Both the position numbers and the translations under genes were made by a program. A stretch of DNA of 64,000 bases from Flammeovirgaceae bacterium 311 (GTDB lineage Bacteria; Bacteroidota; Bacteroidia; Cytophagales; Cyclobacteriaceae): assembly GCA_000597885.1 (NCBI GenBank), contig CP004371.1, forward strand, positions 1,302,001-1,366,000. The letters are read 5' to 3'. The notes under the pieces are model-generated. The model made no database searches and had not been told where the DNA came from. It was given only the letters and a program-made list of their open reading frames with translations. Shown here one piece after another: positions 18,637 through 26,922 of the stretch (positions are counted from its first letter, which is position 1; the number at the start of each line of letters is the position of its first letter).

Positions 18637-19035
18637 ATGAAGTTTAACGAATTCATGGAAAACTTCGCCCGTGAGATCAACGGCCAGTTTTCCGAGTACG
18701 ACAAAACGAAGTCTGTAATAATTGTTCCCCTGGAGGGCAACCGTTTTCAGACTGTGTTAGGTGTCATCAGGTACAATGAAAGGTACGATCGGGAAGGTGT
18801 TGAATTCTCTTCTAAGATATGTGACTTTTCTCCTGAGGTAGATCTGGAGGAATTATTACGAAAGAACACCGAATTCACACATGCAAAATTTGCCCTGTTT
18901 GACAGCTCCCTGAAAGTGGAAGCTTCTGCTTATCTTGATAACGTAACAGAAGGTCTGCTGAAAGAGATTATCCTGGAAGTTGCGAACGCTGCCGATGAGT
19001 GGGAATACCGCTTAACGGGTATGGACGTTCATTAA
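18637..19035 (+). CDS. Conserved-looking 132-aa cytoplasmic protein, unknown function
   Basis: The protein is soluble and acidic, with alternating strands and helices: an N-terminal helix (FNEFMENFAREING), a beta sheet core, then a helical C-terminus. The general pattern recalls small YbjN/type III chaperone-like folds, but no motif decides it. An 8-bp inverted repeat, ACTTTTGG (18564-18571) with CCAAAAGT (18584-18591), lies upstream and might be regulatory. rnpB follows. Confidence 0.65.
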   Translation: MKFNEFMENFAREINGQFSEYDKTKSVIIVPLEGNRFQTVLGVIRYNERYDREGVEFSSKICDFSPEVDLEELLRKNTEFTHAKFALFDSSLKVEASAYLDNVTEGLLKEIILEVANAADEWEYRLTGMDVH

Positions 19036-19066
19036 TTAAGTATACTTACTTGCAGAATCCATTTTT

Positions 19067-19098
19067 TTTGGCAAACTTTTACTGACAGAATAATTGTT
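19067..19098 (+). promoter_or_regulatory. Candidate rnpB promoter (TTTG-N20-TAATTGTT)
   Basis: TTTG (19067-19070) and TAATTGTT (19091-19098, 6 of 8 matches to TAnnTTTG) are 20 bp apart. The predicted start, about 19105-19107, coincides with the 5' end of the RNase P RNA deduced from its P1 helix. Confidence 0.5.
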
Positions 19099-19105
19099 TA
19101 GTAAC

Positions 19106-19556
19106 GGTAAACGCAAGCTGCCTTATCGTTTGCGGCTCCACCTGGTGGAGCTGTGAGAGGAAAGTCCGGGCAACACAGAGCATCCTGCTTCCTAACCGGA
19201 AGGGGCCGTTTGCACAAGCAAACGGCTACAGCCAGTGCCACAGAAAATATACCGCCCCATGTATATGGGGTAAGGGTGAAAAGGTGCGGTAAGAGCGCAC
19301 CGCTCTGGTAGTGATACCAGGGGCATGGTAAACCTCAGGAGTTGAAAGACCAAATAGGTCCTTCTTTCCCGCCCTTTGGCGGGCTTCCCACCAAAGGGCG
19401 GGAAGAGAGTGCTCGCTCAATTCCCGATTTGTTTCGGGAGAGAGGGATGGGTAGGTCGATAGAGCCAGGTGGCAACGCCTGGCCCAGATAAATGATAAGG
19501 ATACCGGAGCAATCCGGGAAACAGAACCCGGCTTACAGGCTTGCGTTTACTTTTTT
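19106..19556 (+). ncRNA. rnpB: RNase P RNA, bacterial class A, with expanded P16/P17 region
   Basis: RNase P RNA is the catalytic part of the enzyme that matures tRNA 5' ends. The universally conserved P4 strands are present as GAGGAAAGTCCGGGC (near 19157) and ACAGAACCCGGCTTAC (19521-19536). The ACAGAAA...ACCGCC and GGTAAGGGTGAAA-type core segments lie between them. A perfect 12-bp P1 helix (19107-19118 with 19539-19550) defines the ends, and a T-tract at 19551-19556 ends the transcript. After the conserved GACCAAATAGG (P15 side) the RNA has two extra hairpins not seen in this form in E. coli. Confidence 0.95.
19366..19439 (+). repeat. Extra hairpins inserted in the rnpB variable arm
   Basis: TTCCCGCCCTTTGG (19366-19379) pairs perfectly with CCAAAGGGCGGGAA (19391-19404) around an 11-nt loop. 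TCCCGA (19422-19427) pairs with TCGGGA (19434-19439). Together they enlarge the P16/P17 position. The first could be an inserted palindromic repeat. Confidence 0.6.
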
Positions 19557-19571
19557 ATTTTTTTTTAGCCC

Positions 19572-20735
19572 ATGGCAAAAGTTTTAGTCATCGATGACGA
19601 AAAGAGCATCCGTACAACCCTTCGGGAAATCCTGGAATTTGAGAATTATGCTGTAGAAGAAGCGCCTGATGGTGAAGAAGGCCTTCGGAAGGTAATCAGC
19701 GAGCATTTTGATGTTGTTTTGTGCGATATTAAAATGCCTAAAATGGATGGCCTTGAAGTACTTGAACGCGCAATGGAGGCTGGTGTGGAATCGCAATTTA
19801 TTATGATCTCTGCCCACGGCACCATAGAAACTGCCGTAGATGCCACCAAAAAAGGAGCATTCGATTTTATTGAGAAGCCACCGGATTTAAACCGCCTGCT
19901 GCTGGCCCTGCGTAATGCGCTTGATAAAGGAAAGCTGGTACACGAAACCAAAACCCTGCGTAAAAAGGTAGCCCATAAGTGGAACATGGTAGGCGAATCT
20001 GCAGCCATGAAAGGGGTAAAAGATACCATTGATAAAGTTGCACCCACAGATGCCCGTGTGATGATTATAGGCGCTAACGGTACCGGTAAGGAACTGGTAG
20101 CACGCTCACTCCATGAAAAGAGCAACCGCAGCAAAGGTCCTATGGTAGAGGTAAACTGTGCAGCCATACCTTCGGAGCTGATCGAGAGTGAACTCTTTGG
20201 CCATGAGAAGGGCGCTTTTACCTCTGCCGTAAAGCAGCGCATTGGTAAATTTGAGCAGGCGAATGGCGGAACCTTATTCCTGGATGAAATTGGCGACATG
20301 AGCCTATCGGCACAGGCAAAGGTGCTGCGTGCCCTGCAGGAAAACAGGATTACCCGCGTGGGTGGCGATAAGGATATTCAGGTGGATGTGCGCATTTTGG
20401 CGGCAACCAATAAAGATCTGCGCCAGATGATTGCCGAAAACAAATTCCGGGAAGACCTCTACCACCGCCTTAGCGTCATCGTGATAAAGGTACCTGCGCT
20501 GCGCGAACGCAAAGATGATATACCACTACTGGTTGACCGTTTTCTGGAAGATGTAGCCCAGGAATATGGAACAGCTAAAAAGAATATAAATCCTGATGCC
20601 ATTACGCGCCTGCAGCAGGGCGAATGGACCGGAAATATACGTGAACTTCGAAATGTAGTGGAAAGACTTGTAATTATGAGCGGTGATGTAATTACAGAAG
20701 AAGATGTGCTTAAGTATACGGAAATCAGCCTTTAG
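19572..20735 (+). CDS. NtrC-family sigma-54 activator, receiver-AAA+ without DNA-binding domain
   Basis: The 387-aa protein has a response-regulator receiver (residues 1-120; acidic pair Asp8/Asp9, phospho-acceptor Asp52 in LCDIKMPKMDG). A sigma-54 AAA+ domain follows (about 140-370) with Walker A GANGTGKE (residues 167-174), Walker B-type GTLFLDEIGD and an Arg-finger region. The sigma-54-contacting loop reads GAFTSA (214-219) instead of GAFTGA. The protein ends at VLKYTEISL with no Fis-type helix-turn-helix, so it cannot bind an enhancer by the usual route. No partner kinase is adjacent. A terminator overlaps the stop codon. Confidence 0.92.
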   Translation: MAKVLVIDDEKSIRTTLREILEFENYAVEEAPDGEEGLRKVISEHFDVVLCDIKMPKMDGLEVLERAMEAGVESQFIMISAHGTIETAVDATKKGAFDFIEKPPDLNRLLLALRNALDKGKLVHETKTLRKKVAHKWNMVGESAAMKGVKDTIDKVAPTDARVMIIGANGTGKELVARSLHEKSNRSKGPMVEVNCAAIPSELIESELFGHEKGAFTSAVKQRIGKFEQANGGTLFLDEIGDMSLSAQAKVLRALQENRITRVGGDKDIQVDVRILAATNKDLRQMIAENKFREDLYHRLSVIVIKVPALRERKDDIPLLVDRFLEDVAQEYGTAKKNINPDAITRLQQGEWTGNIRELRNVVERLVIMSGDVITEEDVLKYTEISL

Positions 20736-20752
20736 GGCTGATTTCCTTTTTT
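20720..20752 (+). terminator. Intrinsic terminator overlapping the end of the sigma-54 activator gene
   Basis: GGAAATCAGCC (20720-20730) pairs with GGCTGATTTCC (20736-20746), followed by six T. The hairpin contains the TAG stop (20733-20735), so the C-terminus as read is tied to the terminator and is unlikely to be a truncated longer gene. Confidence 0.85.
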
Positions 20753-20783
20753 ATATACTTTGAACGGGCCATTGACACGTTAC

Positions 20784-20918
20784 TTATACTCTTGCTTCGC
20801 TACTTTTAACAACTTCCTGTTTTTGAACATCGTTTTTCGTGTAGGTCGGGCAGGTCTTCTGCGTACAGGCACCCATACCGAACAGCACCACAGCAAACAA
20901 TAACACTCTTAGTTTCAT
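20784..20918 (-). CDS. Tiny putative lipoprotein, 44 aa
   Basis: Reading leftward from ATG 20918 to TAA 20784-20786 gives a short hydrophobic signal (MKLRVLLFAVVLFGMGA) ending in a lipobox-like GMGAC, then a polar tail with a second Cys (TQKTCPTYTKND). Such tiny lipoproteins are common and often missed in Bacteroidota. The frame is intact and the lipobox is convincing. It lies between the convergent end of the sigma-54 activator gene and the LuxE-like gene. Confidence 0.7.
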   Translation of the reverse strand: MKLRVLLFAVVLFGMGACTQKTCPTYTKNDVQKQEVVKSSEARV

Positions 20919-20955
20919 GATTCTTTTATTTGTTGGCACACCAATTAATCTAAAC

Positions 20956-20979
20956 AAAAATAGAAGGACTTAGCCCTTC
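20956..20979 (-). terminator. Weak intrinsic terminator after the LuxE-like gene
   Basis: GAAGG (20963-20967) pairs with CCTTC (20975-20979), and a run of A at 20956-20960 forms a T-tract on the minus strand. The stem is short. Confidence 0.4.
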
Positions 20980-21057
20980 ATACAATAGTACGTAATTTAT
21001 TTGTACATGTTGAACTTTTTCAGTACCAGGCACCTCCTAACAACGTAGAAAGAGCCT

Positions 21058-22056
21058 TTAACTGTACAACATCAGGTTACATCCCCTGGCTTCCGAATTA
21101 TCAAATCTTCCCAGCACCTCAAAAGTTCCATTTTCATGCATTAACCCCAAATCAGCGGTCTCAATAAAGGAACAGCTGCTGTAATTTGCCAGGTCTATAA
21201 TATTTATACCACCCGTATGTCCTGCTCCAATTTGTTTAAAAGGATCGTTAACCTCACGTATGTACACCTGCATCCAGGGGGGTGCAATAAAAACACCATT
21301 CTGCTTAGCATATGCCTGCGAAAGCAGTTCTGTCATGCCATATTCACTATGAATATAAGAAACGCCAAATGCATTGCATAATTTTTCGTGCAGTTCTTCG
21401 CGAATAAGCTCCTGCCTCCTCCCCTTCATGCCACCAGTTTCCATTACCATCAGGTTCTGCCAATTAAAAGGCCCCAGCTCCGCCAGGTCCAGCAGGGCAA
21501 AGCTTACCCCCAGCAGCAGTACCTTTTTACCAGTATGTAAAGACTCCTCTACTGCTGCAATCAGGTCTGTGTGCTCATACAGGTAAAAGCCTGATAACGC
21601 ATGCCCGCTTAGCTCCATAAAATGCTGTGCCATTAGCACCAGCGAAGAGTGCTGTCGCTCTAAATAGGAAGGCAGGAGGGCCAGTACAATAAAATCTTTC
21701 AGCGGCCCATAGGCGGCCTCAAATATATGGCTGGTTACCTTCAGGTAAAAGTCAAGACTGGGTACGACATGCCTGCTCCTGGCACCCATACCGGTACCAC
21801 TGCTTTCAAATACGGCCTGCGGCTGCCACTCCCCTGTTTTAACCTGATGCCGCTTGAAAAATTCGATCGGCAGAAAAGGAATATCTGCTATTTTTACAAC
21901 TGATTCGGGTTTACAGTGCAAGCACTCAAGGAACTGCCTGTAAACAGAATTATGTTGTGCCTGTAAGCGAAATACCTCCAAAGCCAGTAATTCAAAACCA
22001 TTTGGTTCTAAACTGAGTATTCTTTGTGGTAGAGTTGGATCAAACTGCTGCATCAT
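21058..22056 (-). CDS. LuxE-like acyl-protein synthetase / acyl-adenylating domain protein
   Basis: The 332-aa protein resembles the acyl-protein synthetase LuxE and short AMP-binding enzymes. It has an IPFLPIEFFKRH segment, a phosphate loop-like ESSGTGMGARSRH, a central MVMETGGMKGRRQE and a late SEYGMTELLSQAY that corresponds to the adenylate-forming A5 motif. No luxC or luxD partner is nearby. The family is found in Bacteroidota outside any luminescence context. It probably activates a carboxylate as acyl-AMP and passes it to an unknown acceptor. ATG 22053 (one codon in) is an equally good start. Confidence 0.75.
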   Translation of the reverse strand: MMQQFDPTLPQRILSLEPNGFELLALEVFRLQAQHNSVYRQFLECLHCKPESVVKIADIPFLPIEFFKRHQVKTGEWQPQAVFESSGTGMGARSRHVVPSLDFYLKVTSHIFEAAYGPLKDFIVLALLPSYLERQHSSLVLMAQHFMELSGHALSGFYLYEHTDLIAAVEESLHTGKKVLLLGVSFALLDLAELGPFNWQNLMVMETGGMKGRRQELIREELHEKLCNAFGVSYIHSEYGMTELLSQAYAKQNGVFIAPPWMQVYIREVNDPFKQIGAGHTGGINIIDLANYSSCSFIETADLGLMHENGTFEVLGRFDNSEARGCNLMLYS

Positions 22057-22107
22057 TCACACAAATATTGCTATCTTTTCGTTAACTTAAAAAGAGCAAC
22101 CCTTCGT

Positions 22108-22794
22108 ATGAGATTTTACCCCATATTTCTATGCCTTTTGGCAATGGCGGCCTGTTATAATGAGCCTGAATTTCCCGTGCAGCCAGAAATAGAATTTGAG
22201 AGCGTACGTTTTGTAGATAATACTGATCCACGTTTTCCGGAAGATACCCTTAAAGTTACAATTTCCTTCCGGGATGGTGATGGCGATCTGGGTATTATCC
22301 CTCCCGGCCAGCATTTCTACGATTCTGTTTTTAACGGCAGGTACATTCGTTATGGACAGTTCGATACCCTGCCTCCTCATAACTGTTCTAACTACAGAAC
22401 AGGTTATTTTGATCCAAATCAGCGGTTTGTAGCCTCCGTGCTACGCCAGGAAATAACTGATACCATCTACATCAGGCCTAACCCACTTTACTATAACTTC
22501 TTTCTGGAGGTCTACCGGGTGGTAAACGGTCAGGAGCGGTATTTCGATTTTGTTGAATCCAGCTATCCACGCTGCGGCCTTACACCAAATGGCAGGTTCA
22601 GGCTCAACAACAATAATGACAACAAACCCCTTAGCGGTACTATTACTTACAATTTTACAAGCCAGTTCCTGCTTCCTTTCTTCAGCGACGACAGCCTGAA
22701 GATTAAAGTACGCATTGCAGACCGCTCCAGAAACATTAGCAACCAGGTGGAGTCTGAAGTTTTTACCCTTAGAGGGATCCAAACCAATAGATAA
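22108..22794 (+). CDS. Putative lipoprotein, 228 aa, unknown function
   Basis: The N-terminus MRFYPIFLCLLAMAAC is a lipoprotein signal with lipobox LAMAAC. The mature part is beta-rich. It contains an acidic, calcium-loop-like RDGDGDLGI and later paired segments (VRIADRSRNIS) suggesting an immunoglobulin- or C2-like sandwich. It is anchored to the outer membrane or periplasmic face of the inner membrane. It is divergent from the LuxE-like gene (51-bp gap). A strong terminator follows. Confidence 0.75.
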   Translation: MRFYPIFLCLLAMAACYNEPEFPVQPEIEFESVRFVDNTDPRFPEDTLKVTISFRDGDGDLGIIPPGQHFYDSVFNGRYIRYGQFDTLPPHNCSNYRTGYFDPNQRFVASVLRQEITDTIYIRPNPLYYNFFLEVYRVVNGQERYFDFVESSYPRCGLTPNGRFRLNNNNDNKPLSGTITYNFTSQFLLPFFSDDSLKIKVRIADRSRNISNQVESEVFTLRGIQTNR

Positions 22795-22816
22795 ATTCAG
22801 ACGAACCACATTCTAT

Positions 22817-22851
22817 AAAAAAAGAGCTTCCTTACCGGAAGCTCTTTTTTT
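22817..22851. terminator. Bidirectional terminator between convergent genes
   Basis: AAAAAAAGAGCTTCC (22817-22831) is the exact reverse complement of GGAAGCTCTTTTTTT (22837-22851), with a 5-nt loop. It serves both the lipoprotein gene and the E1 gene on the other strand. Confidence 0.9.
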
Positions 22852-22882
22852 ATATGCACATTCAATTATTTATTAGCTCGGG

Positions 22883-25294
22883 CTAGTACAGCTTAGGGAA
22901 ACGCTGCGGATCTGCTTCGTTCATCAGCCTGTAAACCGATTCTACTACCGATTCAATATTAGGCTTGGAGAAATAATCTCCATCTGTTGAATAGGCAGGA
23001 CGGTGGGCTTTGGCAGAAAGTGTTAAAGGCTGGCTGTCGAGGTGGAAATACCCGCCCTGTTTTTCAATTACCTCCTGCATCATATAAGCAGTAGCACCAC
23101 CCGGAACGTCCTCATCTGTAAATACTATTCTGTTTGTCTTTTTAAGCGACTCCAGAATACGGTGATGCACATCGAATGGCAACAGGCTTTGTACATCAAT
23201 TACTTCGCAGCTGATACCAAACTCCTGCAGATGTTCTGCAGCATCCATCACCACGCGGCACATAGAACCATAGGTTACTACCGTTACATCGCTGCCCTCG
23301 CGCAGTATTTCCGGCACACCCAGTGGCACTTTAAAATCTGCAATGTTACGCGGCACACGCTCCTTGAGGCGGTAGCCATTCAGGCATTCAATCACTACAG
23401 CAGGTTCATCTGCCTCCAGCAGGGTATTGTAAAAACCTGCTGCCTGGGTCATATCACGCGGCACCAGTACGTGCATACCCCTCAGGGAGTGCAGCAGCAT
23501 GCCTATAGGCGATCCGCTGTGCCATACCCCTTCCAAACGGTGTCCGCGTGTACGTACAATAACAGGGGCTTTCTGGCCTCCTTTTGTGCGGTAATGCAGG
23601 CTTGCCAGGTCATCAGAAAGGGTCTGGAGCCCATACAATATGTAATCGAGGTATTGAATTTCGGCTATAGGCCGCAAACCTCTGAGGGCAAGTCCGATTC
23701 CCTGCCCAATAATTGTTGCTTCCCGTATGCCAGTATCGGTTATTCGTAGTTCTCCATACTTGGCCTGCAATCCGGCAAAGGTCTGGTTAACATCGCCAAT
23801 AAAGCCCACATCTTCGCCAAAGGCCAGTACCCTTGGATCACGATCGAACATGGCATCAAAACAGGCCCGTAGCACTTCCCGACCATCTACCAGCGGATCT
23901 TCTTCGTTTATCTCTGCTTCTACCCCTTCTACAAGCAGGGCAGATTCTGCAGATTGGCTGTACAGGTGAGAGTTGAAACGCTCTTTATTCTCCTGCATAA
24001 TGCGTTCCATCCAGTGCTGTATTTTCTGTTTGGCAGAACTGTTATCATCACGCAGGTGCCAGAGGGCGCGCTTCACAGCCCTGATTGTATCAAACCTGAC
24101 GGGGTTTACCACCTTTCGGAGCTCTTCCAGCAGGCCTGTAATTGCAGGATTAAGCGGAGCCACCTCCTGTAAAAGGGCTTCTGCCTCCTGCTGATTTTGT
24201 GCTATTGGCGCCTGGAATTCCTGCCAGGCTTTATTTTTTTCAGTTTTGGCTATTGCCAGTGCATCACGGTCTATTTCGTTAAGCTCCTCTTCGGTAGCCA
24301 GCTCGTTTTCCAGTATCCACTCCCGCATTTTTACCAGACAGTCGTGTTCTGCCTCCCATTGCAGGCGCTCCTTCGGCTTATAGCGTTCATGTGAGCCGCT
24401 GGTAGAGTGGCCCTGTGGCTGGGTAAGCTCTGTTACATGTACCAGCACAGGCACATGCTCTTCCCGGCAAATACGTGCTGCTTTCTGAAAGGTATCTATC
24501 AGGCCGATGTAATCCCAGCCTTTTACCCTAAAGATCTCATAGCCAGATTCAGTATCTGTACGCTGAAAACCCGACAGTACCTCGGAGATGCTGCCTTTGG
24601 TGGTATGATATTCCTTAGGAACGGAAATACCATAACCATCATCCCACACACCCACCAGCATAGGCACCTGCAGTACACCAGCAGCGTTAATGGTTTCCCA
24701 GAACAGGCCTTCAGAAGTAGAGGCATCTCCAATGGTACCAAAGGCAACCTCAGAACCGTTGATGGAGAATTGTTCAAACTCATGCAGATCAGGATTTTGC
24801 CTGTACATTTTAGAAGCATAGGCAAGGCCCAGCAGGCGGGGCATCTGAGCTGCGGTGGGAGAAATATCTGCACTGCTGTTTTTAAGTTTCGACAGCTCCT
24901 TCCACTCCCCTTTTTCATTGATCAGGCGCGTGGCAAAGTGGCCATTCATTAACCTGCCTGCCGTTGCCGGATCGGCTTCCTCATCCGGATGTGCATATAG
25001 CTGTGCAAAGTACTGCTGTATCGTAAGCTCTCCGATTGCAAACATAAATGTCTGGTCACGGTAGTAACCACTGCGAAAATCGCCGGCCTTGAAGGCCTTT
25101 GCCATCGCAATCTGTGCTGTCTCTTTACCATCTCCAAAGATGCCAAACTTAGCCTTGCCCATGAAAACTTCTTTGCGTCCCATTAAGCTGGCCTGCCGAC
25201 TGGCCTGTGCCAGACGGTAATCAGCAATCACCTCCTCGGCTGTAAGTGAAATAGTTTCTGTTTCTATTGCTGTATATGTACCCATAGTTTCCAT
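22883..25294 (-). CDS. 2-oxoacid dehydrogenase E1, alpha-beta fusion (branched-chain/pyruvate type)
   Basis: The 803-aa protein joins both halves of a heterotetrameric thiamine-diphosphate E1. Residues about 20-400 are the alpha subunit: a thiamine-binding GDASTSEGLFWE...DDGYG segment and a phosphorylation-loop-like HSTSGSHERYK. Residues about 450-803 are the beta subunit (LAFGEDVGF, GIGLALRGLRPIAEIQY, TDEDVPGG). The enzyme decarboxylates a 2-oxoacid and hands the acyl group to an E2 lipoyl protein, which is not in this window. The fusion is common in Bacteroidota. Whether it acts on branched-chain or other 2-oxoacids cannot be settled here. ATG 25294 gives METMGTYT; ATG 25285 is also possible. 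Confidence 0.93.
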   Translation of the reverse strand: METMGTYTAIETETISLTAEEVIADYRLAQASRQASLMGRKEVFMGKAKFGIFGDGKETAQIAMAKAFKAGDFRSGYYRDQTFMFAIGELTIQQYFAQLYAHPDEEADPATAGRLMNGHFATRLINEKGEWKELSKLKNSSADISPTAAQMPRLLGLAYASKMYRQNPDLHEFEQFSINGSEVAFGTIGDASTSEGLFWETINAAGVLQVPMLVGVWDDGYGISVPKEYHTTKGSISEVLSGFQRTDTESGYEIFRVKGWDYIGLIDTFQKAARICREEHVPVLVHVTELTQPQGHSTSGSHERYKPKERLQWEAEHDCLVKMREWILENELATEEELNEIDRDALAIAKTEKNKAWQEFQAPIAQNQQEAEALLQEVAPLNPAITGLLEELRKVVNPVRFDTIRAVKRALWHLRDDNSSAKQKIQHWMERIMQENKERFNSHLYSQSAESALLVEGVEAEINEEDPLVDGREVLRACFDAMFDRDPRVLAFGEDVGFIGDVNQTFAGLQAKYGELRITDTGIREATIIGQGIGLALRGLRPIAEIQYLDYILYGLQTLSDDLASLHYRTKGGQKAPVIVRTRGHRLEGVWHSGSPIGMLLHSLRGMHVLVPRDMTQAAGFYNTLLEADEPAVVIECLNGYRLKERVPRNIADFKVPLGVPEILREGSDVTVVTYGSMCRVVMDAAEHLQEFGISCEVIDVQSLLPFDVHHRILESLKKTNRIVFTDEDVPGGATAYMMQEVIEKQGGYFHLDSQPLTLSAKAHRPAYSTDGDYFSKPNIESVVESVYRLMNEADPQRFPKLY

Positions 25295-25741
25295 AAGCAG
25301 GATATTAATAAGAAAACAGGGAGAAAATCAAAATATAATTTTGCACCGACTAGTAACAATCTAACGTTACCAAATAAAGTTGAGTATGCGGACTTTCCCG
25401 GCCTCAAACAAATATAAACATATACGTGAGCTTAACAAAAATGCTCAAAGCAGTCTGACCCAAATTTTACAGGTGCCTCCGGCAGTTTATATTTTACATT
25501 ATTTGGCAATCCATACCTTATTGCAGAACAATCGCTTTCAAGTGCAGGAAAATAGGAAATTTTCTATGTTCAAAAAATGATAATAGGCGTTTAAATACAT
25601 TTAAAACGTTTGCAGAGATATAAGTGTTTATAATAAAAAAAAATTAATTTAGCGGACAATCGGTGCTTAAAACCTTTTAGCAAGCGTATAATTTTACAGG
25701 CATCTGCTATATTTGTGCCGGTTCTTTTAACAGCAATTCCA
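25295..25741. other. Divergent intergenic region between E1 and ald
   Basis: The region is about 450 bp and AT-rich. It holds a loose inverted repeat GTAAC/GTTAC (25352-25369) near the E1 side and a -7 box for ald. A 66-codon plus-strand frame at 25380-25580 has no coding features and was not called. Confidence 0.5.
25708..25715 (+). promoter_or_regulatory. Candidate -7 box (TATATTTG) of ald
   Basis: An exact TAnnTTTG match lies 26 bp ahead of the ATG at 25742. No clear -33 TTTG is seen. It supports the downstream ATG, because the upstream in-frame start at 25715 would overlap the -7 box. Confidence 0.45.
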
Positions 25742-26875
25742 ATGATAATAGGAGTTCCCAAAGAAATTAAGAATAACGAAAACCGCGTGGCCATGACGCC
25801 TGCCGGTGTTCAGGAACTGGTTAAGTATAACCATACAGTATACATACAGGCCAGTGCAGGTTTTGGCAGCGGTTTTTCTGATGAAGAATACAGGGCTGCC
25901 GGTGCCGAAATATTGCCTGCCATAGAAGATGTTTATGCGGCGGCAGAAATGATCATAAAAGTAAAAGAGCCGATTGCTCCGGAATGGGGCCTGATCAGGG
26001 AAAATCAGCTCCTGTTCACTTATTTCCACTTTGCTTCTTCGCGGGAACTTACCGATGCGATGATCAGAAGCAAAGCCATTTGCCTTGCCTATGAAACCGT
26101 AGAAAAGGCTGACCGCAGTCTGCCCCTGCTGATTCCTATGTCGGAAGTAGCCGGACGTATGGCCATACAGGAGGGTGCCAAATACCTGGAGAAGCCTATG
26201 AAAGGCCGGGGTATTCTGCTGGGCGGCGTTCCGGGTGTTCCCCCTGCCAAGGTATTGATCCTGGGTGGCGGCGTAGTGGGTACACAGGCTGCTAAAATGG
26301 CTGCAGGCTTAGGCGCTCAGGTAACTATTCTGGATGTAAGTCTGCCCCGTTTGCGCTACCTCGATGATGTTATGCCCGCCAATGTGGTAACACGCATGTC
26401 GAATGATTACAGCATCCGGGAGCTCATCAAAGACCATGACCTGATTGTGGGTGCCGTATTGATCCCCGGAGCCAAAGCACCTCACCTGATTACCCGCGAC
26501 ATGCTCAAAATGATGCGTCCAGGCACGGTACTGGTAGATGTTGCCGTAGACCAGGGCGGTTGTATTGAAACCTGCCAGCCTACCACCCATGAGAATCCTA
26601 CTTATGTGATTGATGATGTGGTGCATTATTGCGTTGCCAATATGCCAGGTGCAGTACCCTATACCTCTACCCATGCCCTCACCAATGCTACACTTCCTTA
26701 TGCACTTCAGTTAGCCAATAAGGGATGGCAGCAGGCCTGCCTCGATAGCAAAGAATTACAGCTCGGCCTGAATGTAGTGCAGGGGGAAGTAGTGTACCAG
26801 GGCGTATCTGATGCCTTCGGTTTACCCTATACCCCGCTGGAGAATATCTTTCGCCGCAGAAATTACGTAAGCTAA
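25742..26875 (+). CDS. ald: Alanine dehydrogenase
   Basis: Ald interconverts L-alanine and pyruvate plus ammonia with NAD(H). The N-terminus MIIGVPKEIKNNENRVAMTP is typical of the family. The substrate-binding KVKEP is present, and the Rossmann loop reads GGGVVGTQAAKMA. The protein has 377 aa. A start at 25715 would add nine residues not expected in the family. It stands alone between a divergent E1 and a terminator. Confidence 0.93.
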   Translation: MIIGVPKEIKNNENRVAMTPAGVQELVKYNHTVYIQASAGFGSGFSDEEYRAAGAEILPAIEDVYAAAEMIIKVKEPIAPEWGLIRENQLLFTYFHFASSRELTDAMIRSKAICLAYETVEKADRSLPLLIPMSEVAGRMAIQEGAKYLEKPMKGRGILLGGVPGVPPAKVLILGGGVVGTQAAKMAAGLGAQVTILDVSLPRLRYLDDVMPANVVTRMSNDYSIRELIKDHDLIVGAVLIPGAKAPHLITRDMLKMMRPGTVLVDVAVDQGGCIETCQPTTHENPTYVIDDVVHYCVANMPGAVPYTSTHALTNATLPYALQLANKGWQQACLDSKELQLGLNVVQGEVVYQGVSDAFGLPYTPLENIFRRRNYVS

Positions 26876-26897
26876 TCTAACCTAATCAAAAAAGAAG

Positions 26898-26922
26898 AGC
26901 TGCCCCCAAAGGCAGCTTTTTT
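26898..26922. terminator. Intrinsic terminator between ald and the convergent HsdR_N gene
   Basis: AGCTGCC (26898-26904) pairs with GGCAGCT (26911-26917) around a 6-nt loop, followed by a T-tract on the plus strand. The A-rich 5' flank makes it partly bidirectional. Confidence 0.8.

Noticed and set aside
25380-25580. 66-codon frame in the E1-ald intergenic region
   Set aside because: There is no ribosome-site or promoter support, no conserved-looking motif, and it ends in low-complexity sequence.
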